This document shows positions 44,383 through 57,697 of a stretch of DNA of 64,000 bases, in pieces; position 1 is the first letter of the stretch; every line of letters begins with the position of its first letter. The position numbers and the translations under genes were made by a program. Origin of the DNA: Calcarisporiella thermophila CBS 279.70 (Eukaryota > Calcarisporiellomycota); NCBI RefSeq assembly GCF_041956535.1, contig NW_027192191.1, positions 1,629,688-1,693,687 of the forward strand, given 5' to 3'. The notes under the pieces are model-generated. The model made no database searches. It was not told where the DNA came from and worked only from the letters and a program-made list of their open reading frames with translations.

Positions 44383-46637
44383 CGTCTTTGCCACGCTTTA
44401 ACAAATCTCGGAGATCTCTTAATTGATTTACGCAATATCATAATCTTTAAGGGAGTATACTTTCTGAACTCCTGATGATCTGCAAAGTTACTAGGTCAGC
44501 TTAGAGCCTCGGGAGAAATAGGGCTTGATTATTGTTAAGGATATGGTCTTCTTGTGATTCGAAAGAAATGACCATATTAGATAATATGGTCGTACTACCG
44601 AAAACATCCTTAAATCGGGCTTTAAAAATGGAAGTATAGTGCTTACATAAATTTCAACTTTTCGCTATTTAAGTTGTATAGCGTCAATCAAGGCAATTTT
44701 GTCATGGTAGCGGTCTGTGTCCGTTTATTATTCAGAAATTGCTCCATCTTTTGGAGAATTGGCGCCAGTTTATGTGAAACTACGACACGCCTTTCTGTAC
44801 ACCGAAAGTTGTAACTAGTCATAGCACAAAATATTCTCATTTGGAGTACAAAAGTGAACTTACGTTAGCCACATACATCACTTGATCTCTACCAAGTGCA
44901 AAAGTGGGTTGAATAGAGTAGAGTGATTAGTTAGGATTTATTCCTGTTGATAATATTAATAGGTGGCTAATTCAGTTTGGGTGGCAGTAGAGAGATGCTT
45001 GCGTGTACAGCATCTCTTCTTTATGAATTAATGGATTATACATTAATAAGCCTGACAGTCTAAAGCATAAACTTTGTTGAATTATCTAGGAGGATATGTT
45101 CTATCATAATGACGATTTATTGAGAAAATCTGAATCTCACCATTTCTCTTCTGATTTCCATCACTATTACATTTTTTTAATAATTGAAGATAGTACAATA
45201 TGTCGTTATCTGTGCTCCAAAAAAAAAAAATCTCTAAAAAACACAAAAATATAAAAAAAGTTTACGATTAACTCATAAGTAATCACAATTCAATATACCT
45301 CATATTGGTTAGAGTTACACTTATCACATGTATTTCACTTTATGCTATAAGCAAGAAAATCCTCCGACTAAAGCAAAGTTTATGCTTAGTTGAGGTCGAA
45401 AAGTTAAACACTTATTATCTTCAGAAACAATTAGGTAAATAGAAACACGCGTTCTATAACGAAAGAAGTATCCACGATCTCCATTAAATAAGAATATACC
45501 ACAAATATATTCAACATTGCTAACGTACCTAACAATTAGTGCTTCGTTCCATTTGCCAACGAGAGAATTAAAAAAAAATCTAATCTACATATTAGTATAA
45601 TTGAAAAGTTAGATTTAAAATTAAAGTGATTAATACTGGACTGTAGAGAATCCTATCTTGAATCGAAATAAAAAGCATGTTTTCAGTTCAACTCGAACCC
45701 ATCATGCGATCTAAAGTAAAAGCTACCCTTATTATGCAATGGATCAATTCAACAAAGCCACATAGCAATAAAGGGTAGTAAATCTAATTAAAAAAACTAG
45801 TTTATCATCCTAAAAAGAGTATCATAGCTAATTTACTCTTATCAGCGATGAATAGTTCTATCTTGGATGAAAATGCGTTCAATTATTTATCTTTTTTTTG
45901 GGTTTGGGATATCCGAAATTGCTAATGGGTATGAGATAGTAATATATTTATTATTTATACATTGGTTGCTTAGAAATCTACTTATAAAATCCGTGGTAAT
46001 AAATTAATATCTGAAGGTTAGTAAGTAAGGTTTTTAGATAAAGAGTGGCAATATTTTAATCTAATACTCTCTGATCCTAGTAAATCGTACAGTATCTTTG
46101 CTTTGCATCCAATTTAGAAGTAATATTAATAATTTATTGAATTAGACTACATAATTTAAATTTAAATATATTAGTAACATAATATATATTTTCTTAGTGC
46201 ACACCCTTAACTGTATAAATAAATTTTAGATATCCCGCCTACTAGCAATCGCTCATATGTCATATGATTTAAATATTATTGTTAGACTAAGCAAAGTATG
46301 TCAAGCATATTTATATTTATATTATTATATATTATTATATTACTCTATTCTTCTCCATCTTTGCTCTCTATATATTTAGACCACTTTAAATATATTTTAA
46401 TGATATAAGCTATCGTAGATTCTCTGTAAATTGGTTATCTAAAGATTAAATATACTATATAAAGTAATAAATTACAACAATGCATCTTGGGAAATCTACT
46501 CGAAAAACTATTTTCCAATGCTGATTAATTGCGACTTAATCATCAATTATCCTTAGGCATTTTCAATCGGATAAATCCGACTGCAATCATACTCTTATTG
46601 CTCTAAAGTTCTCTTCAGAAATTATCACATTGGCTCC
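44383..46637. other. Gene-free AT-rich stretch (~2.2 kb)
   Basis: No coding region, RNA gene or clear repeat seen. Very AT-rich with many A and T runs, including short TATTATATTATT-type repeats near 46310-46340. Could be a former gene or transposon too eroded to recognise. Confidence 0.6.
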
Positions 46638-48042
46638 TTACTGATCACTCGGAACGCTCTGTTGATTTTGAGCTTCTTGCAACTTCATAAGAAGCTCTTG
46701 CATCAGAGTTGTCTCAAGCGGGACATCGGCCCGACCACTGAGCTGGCCAGTGCATCCTGTTTTCACGCCATTAAATCCGAAATGCTAAAAATAGTCCAAT
46801 ATGTAAAAAATGATATTTTTCTGTTTTGAGATCCTTATCATAACTTACATCTACACTCTCCAAATTGAAATTAAACTGAAAAGCAGCTTTCGCTAGTTCA
46901 AACAGCTCGGTTCCGAGCTTACTAAGAGCACTTTGATCGGCCTCGCATTCCGGATCAGTTCCAGAAATACAATGAATAAACTTGCCGTTAGTATGTGCAT
47001 GAATTACGAAGTTACGGCTTTTATAATTGGGAAAATCCTCGAGTAGGAACGAATCTTTTAGAAGTTCGGGTTTAAATGGCACAAAGGGTATAGGATCATG
47101 GCGATTTGTAAGTCGTTTTTGTAGAATGGGCAGGTTATTCATGAACTGAGTGAAAATTTCTCCTCCTACCCTCGGCTGGCCCAGAGTGATAAGAGCCACT
47201 TTGGAATCATCAAAATGCTGGCTAACCTCCTGACCATGGTTTATCAATTCTGCTGCTAATATTCAAAAAATAAAGGCGTTAAGAAAGAAAATTTGATATT
47301 GTTAGAAAAAACCGACTTACTGATGAGAGTTGCAATAGCTCCGCCAAGAGAGTGTCCAATTACCTCCACTTCATACTCTATAAATATCTCACCCATATCG
47401 GCTATTTCACTTTGTAGCTTTGGAAATAGATATGCTTTGGTTTTCATGGCCGTCACATAAAATCCTAAACGAAGGAGGTAATTGTGGATATAAATTTAAA
47501 CATTAATGAAATTGCTTTCTCGATCGATAGCTTGGCTTTCGCATATACCTTTGTGTACCTCTGCACCCGCTATATCTGGGTGGATGATTTCTGTTTTTAA
47601 TAAATCCGTTTTGACATTGTCTACCGATGAGGTTCCCTTGAAGACAATGATTAAAGTCTTGCGTTTGTCATCTCTCCCGAAGAAGCCCCCAATATCACCC
47701 GTTTGGGAACGGTCAAATCTATATTCCAATTTGGATAAGTGAAGATGGAAACCCATTTTACCTCAGTGAACCATCTACTTACTTATCTATCACTTTGACC
47801 TCTTCAAAATTCGTACAGAGATTGGTATTAGAACAATCTATCGACTCTTTAAAAAGCTTTCCTGGTTGAAAATTAGAACACGCTGCGATAGAGGCTAGCC
47901 TGGCGTAGGAAGTGGCTGCATCTAGTTGCTGCTGGTTAAGTTCCGAGTTTTGTGTATTAGAAATGCTGCGAAGTGCCTGTGAGAGTAGGTTTTGCGCATT
48001 TACTAAGGTAACGAGCGCAAATAGAGCAAAAAGAGTAAACAT
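46638..48042 (-). CDS. Secreted class 3 lipase, paralog A
   Basis: Extracellular triacylglycerol lipase/esterase of the alpha/beta-hydrolase class 3 family, 375 aa. Five exons: 47783-48042, 47549-47718, 47321-47464, 46849-47255, 46638-46784. Signal peptide MFTLFALFALVTLVNA. Catalytic elements: the nucleophile elbow VIGHSLGGAIATL (Ser), the Asp in TNRHDPIPFVPF, and the His region GKFIHCISG or VIHAHTNG. DKFDRSQTGDIGGFFGRDD and IIVFKGTSS (oxyanion side) are class 3 features. Exons 1-4 have exactly the same lengths (260, 170, 144, 407 bp) as in paralog B, so the pair arose by tandem duplication. A TATA box lies 50 bp upstream of the ATG. Confidence 0.93.
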
Positions 48043-48090
48043 TTTGAGAATGCAATTATGTAGTTGTAGAAGGAAGGGTAATTGAGAACA

Positions 48091-48100
48091 GTATTTATAA
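48091..48100 (-). promoter_or_regulatory. TATA box of lipase A
   Basis: TATAAATA on the minus strand about 50 bp upstream of the ATG at 48042. Confidence 0.6.
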
Positions 48101-48988
48101 AAATCAGCTTCCATTGATAATGACTATCTATACCCTCATTTCATTATCATGCTATACATAATGAAGCTGACGTATTGAATAATAAACTTATTTGAACCGT
48201 AGAGTGCATCTTTTATGTGCCACACAATTATTGAAGCTTTTACTGCGGTGGCTAAGACATGTCCTATTAAATCCCCGAAAATTCATTTGAATCCTCTCGG
48301 ATAGATACTAAGGTTTATTCGATATATAGAAAGATGATGATAGAGACACCGGGGTATTCGAAGGAGAATTGAATATAAGTTAGATTATTTCACCGTTCAT
48401 CATCAGTGGAGCCTTCATATCCACTCTGCCCCATACCCCATATCACGTTGGCCATTTACTATAACTCGACTTTACCCTTTATAGTTTTATATAATCGACA
48501 TTTTATTAAGGGCTCTTAGTCGTAATATAATATAATGACTGGGAATTTAAAAAGGTGCAGTGTTTGAGTAATGAAGCGGTATTGAACACTAAAAATCAGA
48601 AGTTGGATAGACCATTTCTCCATTGTAATACTGCTAATGGAGGATTTATTTATTTATAAATATTTATTAGAGCTAGTTAAATTTGTGTATAAGATGGCTA
48701 TATTTCTAAAGTAAAGCGGCAGCCGTGATATTTTTCCAGAAGAATCAATGCAGGGAGGAAATCACCAGTTCAATTGACAACTACATAGTGTAGAGTCCTG
48801 TGGATAAATTCATTAAATTAAAATGTAAAATACAAGAGCTTTGAATATCTATAAATAAGATATTAGCTTAAATAAGTGTCTCTAGAATTAAAACTGAATG
48901 CTTTGATTCTATACAAGCATTCCAAGATTTTGGTATACGTGGTATTAAGACAGTATTTTAAATTAATCGCCAAGGAAATATCTTTCGA
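48101..48988. other. Spacer between the tandem lipases
   Basis: AT-rich; no gene recognised. Confidence 0.55.
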
Positions 48989-50400
48989 TTATATCTTTGG
49001 AGTGTTGACTTTGGGGTCTTTCTGGTCCTTCTCGGCAATCTCTCCCAACTGCATAAGAAGTTCTTCAAGCAGAGTTGTATCGCCAATCGATCTTGTGGAC
49101 TTGTTGTTATCTGTTGGGCAACCAGTAATCACGCCTCCAAACTCGAAATGCTAGAAGTCAGAGTTTTCAATAAGTATATGAATCTTCTTAACTTATTCAC
49201 CATTACATTCACTTACATCTAAATCGTCCAAATTAACCTTTGATTTGAAAAACGACTTTGCCAGATCCAACAATTCGGATCCTATTTTTCTGAAAGCTCC
49301 TTTGTCCGACTCGCAGGCACTATCGTTTGCGGATATACAGTGAATCACTTTTCCGTTATTATGTGCATGAATTTCAAAATCACGGCTTTCATAGTTGGGG
49401 ATGGATTCGAGTAAAATAGAATTTCTGGCAAACACTGGTTTAAATGGCAAGAATGGTACGGGATCGTCACGGTTCGTAACTCGTTTTTGAAGGAATGGTT
49501 GTTGGTTTATAAATTGAACAAATTTTCGATCGCCCACTCTTGGCTCGCCCAACGTAACGAGAACAATCTTCCTCTTATTGAAATTGGGGATAGACTTAGG
49601 CCCATGGTTCACTAATTCCGCAGCTTAAATCAATACACAATTAGATCGGAGGTAACACTTATGAAATATGCGAAGGATAGTTTACTGAATAGAGTTGCAA
49701 CTGCGCCACCGAGTGAGTGCCCAATAACTTCGATCTCATACTCTCGAAACATTGCACCCATTTTGCTTGCCTCATGCTTGATCTTTGGAAGTAGATAATT
49801 TTTCGCTTTGATGGCCGCATTATAAAATCCTATTCAGAGGGATTAGGGGATAGATTTTGAGTTGGTTGATTTCAAGGGTCCAATTTTTCCGTGTTTACCT
49901 CGATGCACCTCCGCACCCGCGATATCCGGGTGCTTTACTTCGTTAGCAGTTAGGTCAGTCATTATATTCTTGAACGAGGAAGTTCCTTGGAAAGAAACGA
50001 TCAAAGTCCTGCGTTTGTCATCCCTGGCAAGATAACCTCCAATATCTCCGGTTTGAGCGCGATCAAACCTAAATTCCAAATATAAGCATTAGGAAGGTTC
50101 AGGGGGTATACCTTACTAGGCACCAGAGTGAATATCTTACTTGTCCAGTACTTTAACATTTTCAAAATCGGTACAAAGAGTGGTTAGGGAGCATTCTCGC
50201 GCCTGCTTGAACACCTGCCCTGTCTGCATCCGGGAGCATGCTGCGATGGAAGCTAGTCGAATATAGGACCGTACAGCATTGATTTGCTTTTGATTTAGCT
50301 CCGTGTTTCGATGATTAGGAATGGTACGAAGGATCCTGGAGAGTGGATTTTGTGCATGTACCAGGGCAAAAAGCGCAAGCAGGACTATAAAGATGCGCAT
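48989..50400 (-). CDS. Secreted class 3 lipase, paralog B
   Basis: 380 aa, five exons: 50141-50400, 49899-50068, 49686-49829, 49217-49623, 48989-49150. Signal peptide MRIFIVLLALFALVHA. Same architecture as paralog A: DKFDRAQTGDIGGYLARDD, LIVSFQGTSS, nucleophile elbow EVIGHSLGGAVATL, TNRDDPVPFLPF, and EIHAHNNGKVIHCIS. Intron sequences differ completely from paralog A, while exon lengths 1-4 are identical and only the last exon differs (162 versus 147 bp). The duplication is therefore old and both copies appear under protein-level constraint. A weaker TATAAATT lies about 75 bp upstream. Confidence 0.93.
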
Positions 50401-52363
50401 AATAAGGTATAATACAAGGGAATTAAAAGGAATGACAAATGTGTGTGGCTCTTTAAGGGCTTCGGCATGAATTTATATGATTTTAACGTGATACGGATGC
50501 TTGGATTTCTCCTGATAATTTGTATTCTATAAATGGCACCGCTGATCTTTTGAATGATTTTTCTCGCAGGCTTATCCACTTTTCACGAACAGTAGAAGCC
50601 TGCTTTTAGTGCCACATGGATCAAACGCCCATCACATGAGTTTGTAGGTGGGAAAAGAGGTCATTAGCTAGCAGTTTTCCTGCATTGACAGCAGTATCCA
50701 ATATTGTTTGTATTAATATAAGAATTGCCTTTGTGGATAGCATCCTGCTATGATTACTGATTTGGGTTGACCTTCAATTCGAACGGATCATCCCAATTTG
50801 GTCAAGCCACTCGCTTACACTATACAACTTCATTTGATTCGATTGTAATTCCGCAATGATGGAATCTGCCACAAATCCATAAAACGTTGGTCACCAGCAA
50901 ATGTTGAGTGTTTGATCCCTTTAACTCCGCCGCTTCCAGCCTGACTTAATGACATGGTGTGGCTTCCTCTGCCATGCTTATACAATGCTTATTTTAATAG
51001 CCAACCCCAACAGCGGCTCTTTTATTTTGTAACGCTTCTAAGCATATTTTTTCCCTCTTACTACATGTCTAATCATCTGAGGACTCGCCTTAAACGGTCA
51101 GCTAATAGCTGAGCTGATAAACTAATTTAATTCGTCCTCTTTCAACATGTACGACGATGATCTTATCTACTGTATCTTGAGCTTTGATTTAAAGCTCATA
51201 ACTGGCTATTAAGTCCATTTTGATGGGACGGCAGATTTCAGATAACTTATACCTCGATTTTAGTAACGAAAATTTGGCTGCAAAACAAAACTCCTCTAAT
51301 TCATGAAGAGTGGCAATGGAATTTGGTCACCAGAAGTCAGTTCTCGGTGATGACATCAGATTCTTTCGCGCCATCCCTATGTATCTATAAAGGCCAGTAA
51401 TATGGAAGACTCGCAATATTGTTTAACTAGCTGTCAATACTTTGTGAACCATGGAAAAAAGGAACCAAATAAAATGTTGGGGAAGAGTACATAAAAAAAT
51501 TAAACCCAAAAAAAGAAATGGTACTATAAAACAACTAAGCTTAGTTACTCGGATTTTTTTTCTCTCACAGTCCTTTATCCCCAGGTTTTGGCTAGAATCT
51601 CGTTAAGTTTACAGTTTCAATGTGGAGAAATCCAAGCAATCGGGCTGTATATAACTAAGTTAGCTGTGCTTTTAATAAAATCAAAGTATATTAGAGGACA
51701 GCTAGCCCAAATAGAGTAGCTATCTTTATCATACTGAAAGATTAGCGCCAACTTCGTAGTTATCAATATAACACAGTAGAGATACTGGGAGTGTCAATAT
51801 ATGAAGGCGGCAATGAAGAAAAGATTTTTCTGGTTGAGGGTAGTCTACACTTCCAGATCTATACCCTGCGCAAAAGCCAGTTGGCAATGGCCATGCCGAT
51901 TCAGACTTAACCTCCACTGACTTTCCACTTGGAAGGGACTTGTAATCTAGTCCTGTGGCTCTCCGCGGGAGCCTGGTAAGATGTTCGGCGCTGTTTTTGT
52001 TCTAAAGATTGGGGTCTACAAACAATCAATCATATGATTCTCCAGTAAGGTTCAATACTCTTATCATTACCCATACGTGGCAGCTTTCATGATTAAATTA
52101 ATTTTCGCACAGTCCAAGAGTTAATGACAGGTCAGCCCAAGAATGGCTGTAATTCAGGTGGTACTCGCCCACTCTTGTGAATGAGTTATGTTCCATCTGG
52201 AAACCGGGCCAAAACAGGTTTCACACAACGAATTGCCGAGCAAAATCTAGTTGGTGGTATTAATAATGATTGAAAGGCGCATTGAAACGCGGCTTGTCTT
52301 TTTCGTTATATAGAAAGCCAACCTCTCTCCCCGGGATTCAGCCTCATTCATCAATTCATCTCA
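50401..52363. other. Gene-free stretch (~2 kb) between lipase B and the regulator gene
   Basis: Divergent intergenic region. No supportable gene; frames such as 51729-51917 (minus) are short. It probably includes the promoters of both flanking genes. Confidence 0.5.
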
Positions 52364-54376
52364 ATGCCTCCTCCCAAGTTGAGCAGGTGCGATTACACGA
52401 AGCCTAAACTAACTCGCGTTTTTCAAGCATGTCAAGAATGCCACAGAAAAAAAAAGAAGTGCGATGGGAGCCCCGAAGGGTGTTTACCCTGCAAAATGCT
52501 CGGCATCGAGTGCAAGTACGGGTTTAGAAAGAGTCGAATTGGACGCCGCCCTAATCAGCACAAGCTCCAATACGAGCAGGTCATATTTGATATCAGTAAT
52601 TCGATGAGAATCCACAAGATGTATAGTAGGATGTTGCAGCCTTTAATTTTAAAATTCGATCAAATGTTCCTTGCGCCTCTTGTAAGTTTTCAATTTTTCT
52701 TTCTTTGTCATTACCCACGTGAAGAACCAACCCCCACACTTCAATGATAGTGCGAGCCCGTGTCTCCTTCACACCCCATTTCATTATGGCAGAGAAATTG
52801 GGCACAGAGCTTACCGAGTACCTGGTCACACGGTCACAGCATTATTACCAACGACATGCTCAGTATTATCATTCATGAGATGAGCTCATTAAACATGGGT
52901 GAAAATGTTGCGAAAGTTTTTCCTCGCATTGCTAACATCGAAAAGTGGGGAATCGAGACTCAATCCAAGAAACTCTCTCGCGTAGATCCACTCAAGCTGA
53001 TCACATTTCAACACGCAAGAAACCTGATCGATATATGGTTCAAGATATATGCTTTTCCCGGTGTCCTTAGCCGCGCCATGATGATTCAAAATTTTATTGA
53101 ACATCGAATTGATCGCTTCCTATATTCCGTTGTGTTTGGATACGTACTGAGCAAGCAAATCTCGGTCGCTGTGGGGGCAGTGTTCATCGAATTTGCTATG
53201 GAATTGCTTGAGCATGAGATGTATGAGGCCTCACTCACAAAATTACAGGGTATTTTTATCTTGAGCGGTTATCTTGCCACCATCGGAGAGCCGAAAAAAA
53301 GCATGTCCTTATTGGCAATAGCATGGAAGATGGCAAAAGAACTGGACACTCATGAGAAGACAAATGAGTTACCCAAGAGAATCTCAAATGCTGTTGAGAA
53401 AGAGTTGCTCCTGAATCTCATATGGGCCATTCGCATTGTTTACACTTGGTTATATATGCAATGCGGGTCTAAGATTGACAGTGAAATCGTCAAGCTAAAA
53501 TTGAAGTTGCCCCCTAAGAGCCCAGATGAATCGGCGATATATACATTCGAGCAAAAACACGATTATTCCACCTCTCCCCGCGAGCATTCAGAAATCATCC
53601 GCACATTCTTCAACTGCGCCTATCTGACTCTTACTTTTATAGAGTTATGGTTGCAAATTGCCCCGTCTTCGCGGGGACTCTCGTTAGTGGATCCAATGCG
53701 GACCAACAGCGAGGATTACGAGATCTCTTCACAAGGGGAGACATTATCAGCAAAATTGGCCAGAAGGATAATGGAACTTCCTGCCAATCTCGATACGGAA
53801 AATACAGTAGAGATTCTTATTTGCCTCAACGTACTTATTATTCATTCCAATTTTCAGAAATTGGATGCTAATCCATTGCTCTATCTCGAGGAAAGGAATA
53901 TTGGAGAGTGTAAAATGTCGGCGGACGCGATCCTAAATACTGCCGATATCATTCTCCATTCTTCCCATAGTCCGACATTGGATCCAATTGTTGCTTTTGG
54001 ACTGAACTCGTGCGCTTGTGTTTACCTAATATTAACTGAAGTGGATGTCCCAGAATTCCGTGATTCGGCTCTACTTTATTTGCGCAGAGTCTTAACATTG
54101 TTAAGCAGCTTGCATACTGTATGTCATGATCAAAATCTTTTGCAAGTAATAGCCGACAAATTAATGCAGGCAGAGCAAGGCCCGATTAGCCTAGCTAACA
54201 CAGCGAACGTGCAAGGGGAATCAGCCCAGTTGACCTTAATGTCTCTTCAAGTCCCTCAGCTGAGTCTAGCCCCCATTGCCAATGTTAAAATGTGCAAGAT
54301 GCTGTCCCCCAAACCGACCATGGTCGCAATCATGGATCATGGGTCGAAATTTTCCTCGTCAATCCAGCAACATTAG
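52364..54376 (+). CDS. Zn2Cys6 transcription factor
   Basis: Fungal-type binuclear zinc cluster regulator, 647 aa, nuclear. Two exons, 52364-52681 and 52751-54376, joined after APL by GTAAGT...GATAG in phase 0. The DNA-binding domain is at residues 20-55: ACQECHRKKKKCDGSPEGC, CKMLGIECKYG, with all six Cys present and the basic RKKKKC loop. The rest is a long helical regulatory region (LISNMDML-type helices, LLEHEMYEASLTKLQGIFILSG) consistent with the fungal middle-homology region, ending in a polar tail. It is the only regulator in the secreted-enzyme block, next to the lipases and facing away from them, so it may control them; no direct evidence. Confidence 0.9.
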
Positions 54377-55733
54377 GTTCCTTATTCTTCAACAACCTCG
54401 GCATATTTGTAATACAAACCAACTTATAATGTGAGTTCTCGCTGTCCAACACCTACTTCAATTTGCATAGTTAGTTATAATAACAATCAGCTATGATATC
54501 TTCGACATCCTATAGAAGCTATTCTCTCGAACGTCGTGACCAATCGTTTTTCCCCCGATTACTCTAATGGAATTCAACCTTTGCAGATTCATTTTTCTCA
54601 CTCAAGTTGTCTTGACCCCATCAATAATGAGCGTTTAACTTATCTGAGCGGAGCTATTTATCAATCAAACATGATCGACGCTCTACTTATCCAGTTAACA
54701 CGGAATATTCGAATCTGTCATCGTCTTGATTGCTAGGCGTGAATATAAAAGGTGGATTTCTACTATATACTGGAGTAGAGTGGATAGAAGATGAGTCAAT
54801 AAACTTGAGCTTTCATCGAGGATATATTGTATAATTTTTGTACATTTATTTGTGAATTAAATTCAAAGTAATATGTGATTTCGTTTTTTGTATTTTATAT
54901 AAATATGTACAATCCACTTTCTTAGATATGTTTTGTGTTATCAAGACGTTTTGAGAAAGCGTGGCAGTACACGCGAAAATTGATAGAGGGCGATAACTAA
55001 AAGTGATTTAGACTAACAAGAGCTAGGGTAGCAAGAATGAAATGGGACACAGCTCCAAAGCAATCCTTACATTTCCTTTTCCGTCCTCTTGTTCATCCCT
55101 TCCGTGTAAGGAGCTAGAACATTATTACTTTTGATTTTTTAAACCTATTTGTTTATCCATATGGCTTTGAATATGGAAGGAGGTCTATTTCCGAATAATG
55201 GAGCCTTCTTACTAATTATTTTAGTAGATAAAAACTATTGTTAGATTGCATATATATCAACATTTGGATGAATACTAAGATATATCAAAAATATATTGCA
55301 GAAGCCTTTCAATCAGAATATGCTAAGGAGCGGATCTACTCGTAAACATTGGCAACTTCCATGAAATCAACCTACTACAGCTGAATTTATTAAAATGCAG
55401 TTTCAATAAATTATATATTTTATTCACCTGAACGTTCTCTCATTTTATCTTAACAAAATATACAGCATAATTCCTTAACAATATGGCCCAAAATTCACTT
55501 GATGATCTTGCAAATACAACAAATGAAAAGACCAATATCCAAAACTGACTTGGAGCGAAATACAAAATAAATTATATTTTACGATGTATTGATAGCAAAT
55601 TAGTAAATAGATCTATGATAAGAGTTAAATAAAATAAATTACATTAAGAAATAGACGGCGCATCATATCCGTGCCATAAAGGTGGAAACAGTTAGATTCT
55701 GGTCGATATAAGTGCTTTCGTTAAAATACATCG
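54377..55733. other. Intergenic between convergent genes
   Basis: About 1.35 kb, AT-rich. A 66-codon plus frame at 54536-54736 lacks support. Confidence 0.55.
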
Positions 55734-56630
55734 TTATTTCAAGTGATTGGACACATTTTCAGCCAAGATCCGAGAAAACTTCGAAGTAAAATGAAATGAA
55801 TCCCAGAAAAGGTGTTGGTCAGGATTGGCACACACCACAGTGCCATTCAAGCAGGGCTTTTCTATTTCGGTAAATCCATGTTTAGCAGGCTTGGAGAATA
55901 TTTCAGACACTAGTTCGTATGTGTTGTGTAAATTGACCTTCACCGCTTTGTGACAATTCTTCGATTCAAACTCATGTATGTTCGCACTTAAGTTGCCGTT
56001 ATGCCACAAAGCGATTTGTTCAAATAGCTGACGCTCTTTAGGTTTGTCAAGAAAGTATGGAAGCCTGCCTAAGGGGGGTTGCTCTAAGATTAGAAATCGG
56101 TTTGCACCAAAGAGATCTACGAGTGTCTGCATATTTTCGACAATATTGCCGGTTACTATTGACGCACTGATGCTATTATTAAAATAATAGTCGTTGCCAC
56201 CCCCCCAAATGGTGTAAATTGTGGTGTCAGTTGGAAAGGATGTTGGCCGGTTCTTAAACGTTGAAGCAAATTCCTCAATCTGTTGGTTAATGGAAGGCAC
56301 AGGGATATCCGAGTTCGCTCCTGAATACCCTTTGGTATCGGCGCTATTTGTTGTGGCTGCACCATATGCATAATCCAGGAGCGAAGCATATACAAACTTT
56401 TTAGCCGTCATTTCCTCCACCCAAATCGGACCATTGGAGAAACGTCCTTTGTAGTAGGGGGGCGATGGTGGCCATTGTTTGGAACTCAATTTTGAATAAA
56501 CATTTCCTGTGTCGGTCCAAGAATCCCCGAAGGCTATGACTTGTCTGATTGAGTGATTGTCCTTATATGCGGCTGCCGCAGCGATGGCAATTATGGCAAA
56601 CAGGGAGTGGTAATAAAGGGGCTTCATCAT
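55734..56630 (-). CDS. Secreted GDSL/SGNH-family esterase
   Basis: Single exon, about 298 aa from the Met at 56630 (MMKPLYYHSLFAIIAIAAAAAYKD, a signal peptide; the frame also has an upstream Met at 56696). SGNH blocks: I VIAFGDSWTDTGN (catalytic Ser), II YKGRFSNGPIWVE (Gly), III IYTIWGGGNDYYFN (Asn), V LFWDSFHFTS (Asp and His). Plant-style GDSL esterase/phospholipase layout, with two late Cys (KPCLNGTVVCAN) and several sequons. It likely cleaves ester bonds in lipids or polysaccharides outside the cell. Confidence 0.92.
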   Translation of the reverse strand: MMKPLYYHSLFAIIAIAAAAAYKDNHSIRQVIAFGDSWTDTGNVYSKLSSKQWPPSPPYYKGRFSNGPIWVEEMTAKKFVYASLLDYAYGAATTNSADTKGYSGANSDIPVPSINQQIEEFASTFKNRPTSFPTDTTIYTIWGGGNDYYFNNSISASIVTGNIVENMQTLVDLFGANRFLILEQPPLGRLPYFLDKPKERQLFEQIALWHNGNLSANIHEFESKNCHKAVKVNLHNTYELVSEIFSKPAKHGFTEIEKPCLNGTVVCANPDQHLFWDSFHFTSKFSRILAENVSNHLK

Positions 56631-57451
56631 GACAATGATCGGGATTATGAATCTAGAAAAAAAGTTGAAGATAAAGATTGTTCTCAGATTGGCCAATGCT
56701 GAGGAATGGTGGCGTTAATGTAACGAGTATTGTTATGCAGCACTGAGTTAGCTGCAGAAGAGGGCAAGTACTGAGGATTGTTAATGATAGATTCAGGAGC
56801 ATTTTCATTTATATTCGTAAAATAGGGCTAATTAACAAGAATCGGAAATAATGTAATCACGGGGTAGGCACAATGAAATTGCTAATGATCTGTGGCAAAA
56901 CTCGGCCAAATTGCCTGACAGTAAAAACTCATGCAATGCTAGATATCTTTTAGTAGTCAACCATAAATGTAAGCAACCATATCCTCTAGGTTTAGTTTTA
57001 ACGAGAATGATTAAAATATCATAAGAAAGGACCTTCAAACTACAAACGTGAATAAAGGTTTCACAACGGTTATTTTTTTCATCAATAAATTTTTAGCCGA
57101 AATAATGTGTTTTGCCTTCGGATATATTTTTCATTTTTTAGCGATCTCTCCATCAGCAATATTAAATGTCTTTAAACCCAATGTCATGCCGATTCTTATT
57201 CTAATACGTTTCAAAAATCCCCTCCCTGCACAAATCAATTGACCCATACAGCATACCGAAATACTTCAAATAGGCAAAATCAGCCACATTTAGATAGATT
57301 TTCCACGGTGATTCAAAAGTTTCAAGCAAACTTAATTTGCCACATTGCTTCCTATAAAATGCTCGGAAGAAAAGTCATTTTCTTCACTGCAACGCTCCTT
57401 TAGTTCATATTAGATCAAACACGTATTAATAACTATTAACATCTATCTCCC
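56631..57451. other. Divergent intergenic region
   Basis: No gene supported; a TATAAAA-like element at about 57353-57359 lies ~95 bp upstream of the next ATG. Confidence 0.5.
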
Positions 57452-57697
57452 ATGAATATTTTAAGTCTTTTGCTGCTATTGTCAATTTTGAGTTGCATTC
57501 ATGCTCGAATGATTGGATGCTTTTGCAATAACAACAAAATATCAAACTATTTACTGATGGAACTGGCTATTACGGATTGCTGCTTTAGACTGCGTGGAAT
57601 TCCAACATTAAGTAACTGTTTAATTGACGAGGGTACTATGAGTAGCTTCAATGCCTGTTGCAGCAAGTACAATGGTGCGCAGATCCAATGTATGTAA
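57452..57697 (+). CDS. Small secreted eight-cysteine protein
   Basis: Single exon, 81 aa. Signal peptide MNILSLLLLLSILSCIHA. The ~63-residue mature peptide has eight Cys in the order C-x-C, CC, C, CC, C (CFC, DCC, NC, ACC, QC). The number and two CC pairs recall hydrophobins, but the first two Cys are separated by one residue and the spacing is not hydrophobin-like. Probably a compact disulphide-bonded secreted peptide; function unknown. Small size leaves some doubt, but the signal, Cys pattern and upstream TATA element agree. Confidence 0.65.
   Translation: MNILSLLLLLSILSCIHARMIGCFCNNNKISNYLLMELAITDCCFRLRGIPTLSNCLIDEGTMSSFNACCSKYNGAQIQCM

Noticed and set aside
51729-51917. 62-codon minus frame (MEVKSESAWPLPTGFCAGYR...)
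   Set aside because: Slightly protein-like but short, no splice partners or promoter seen, and no family.
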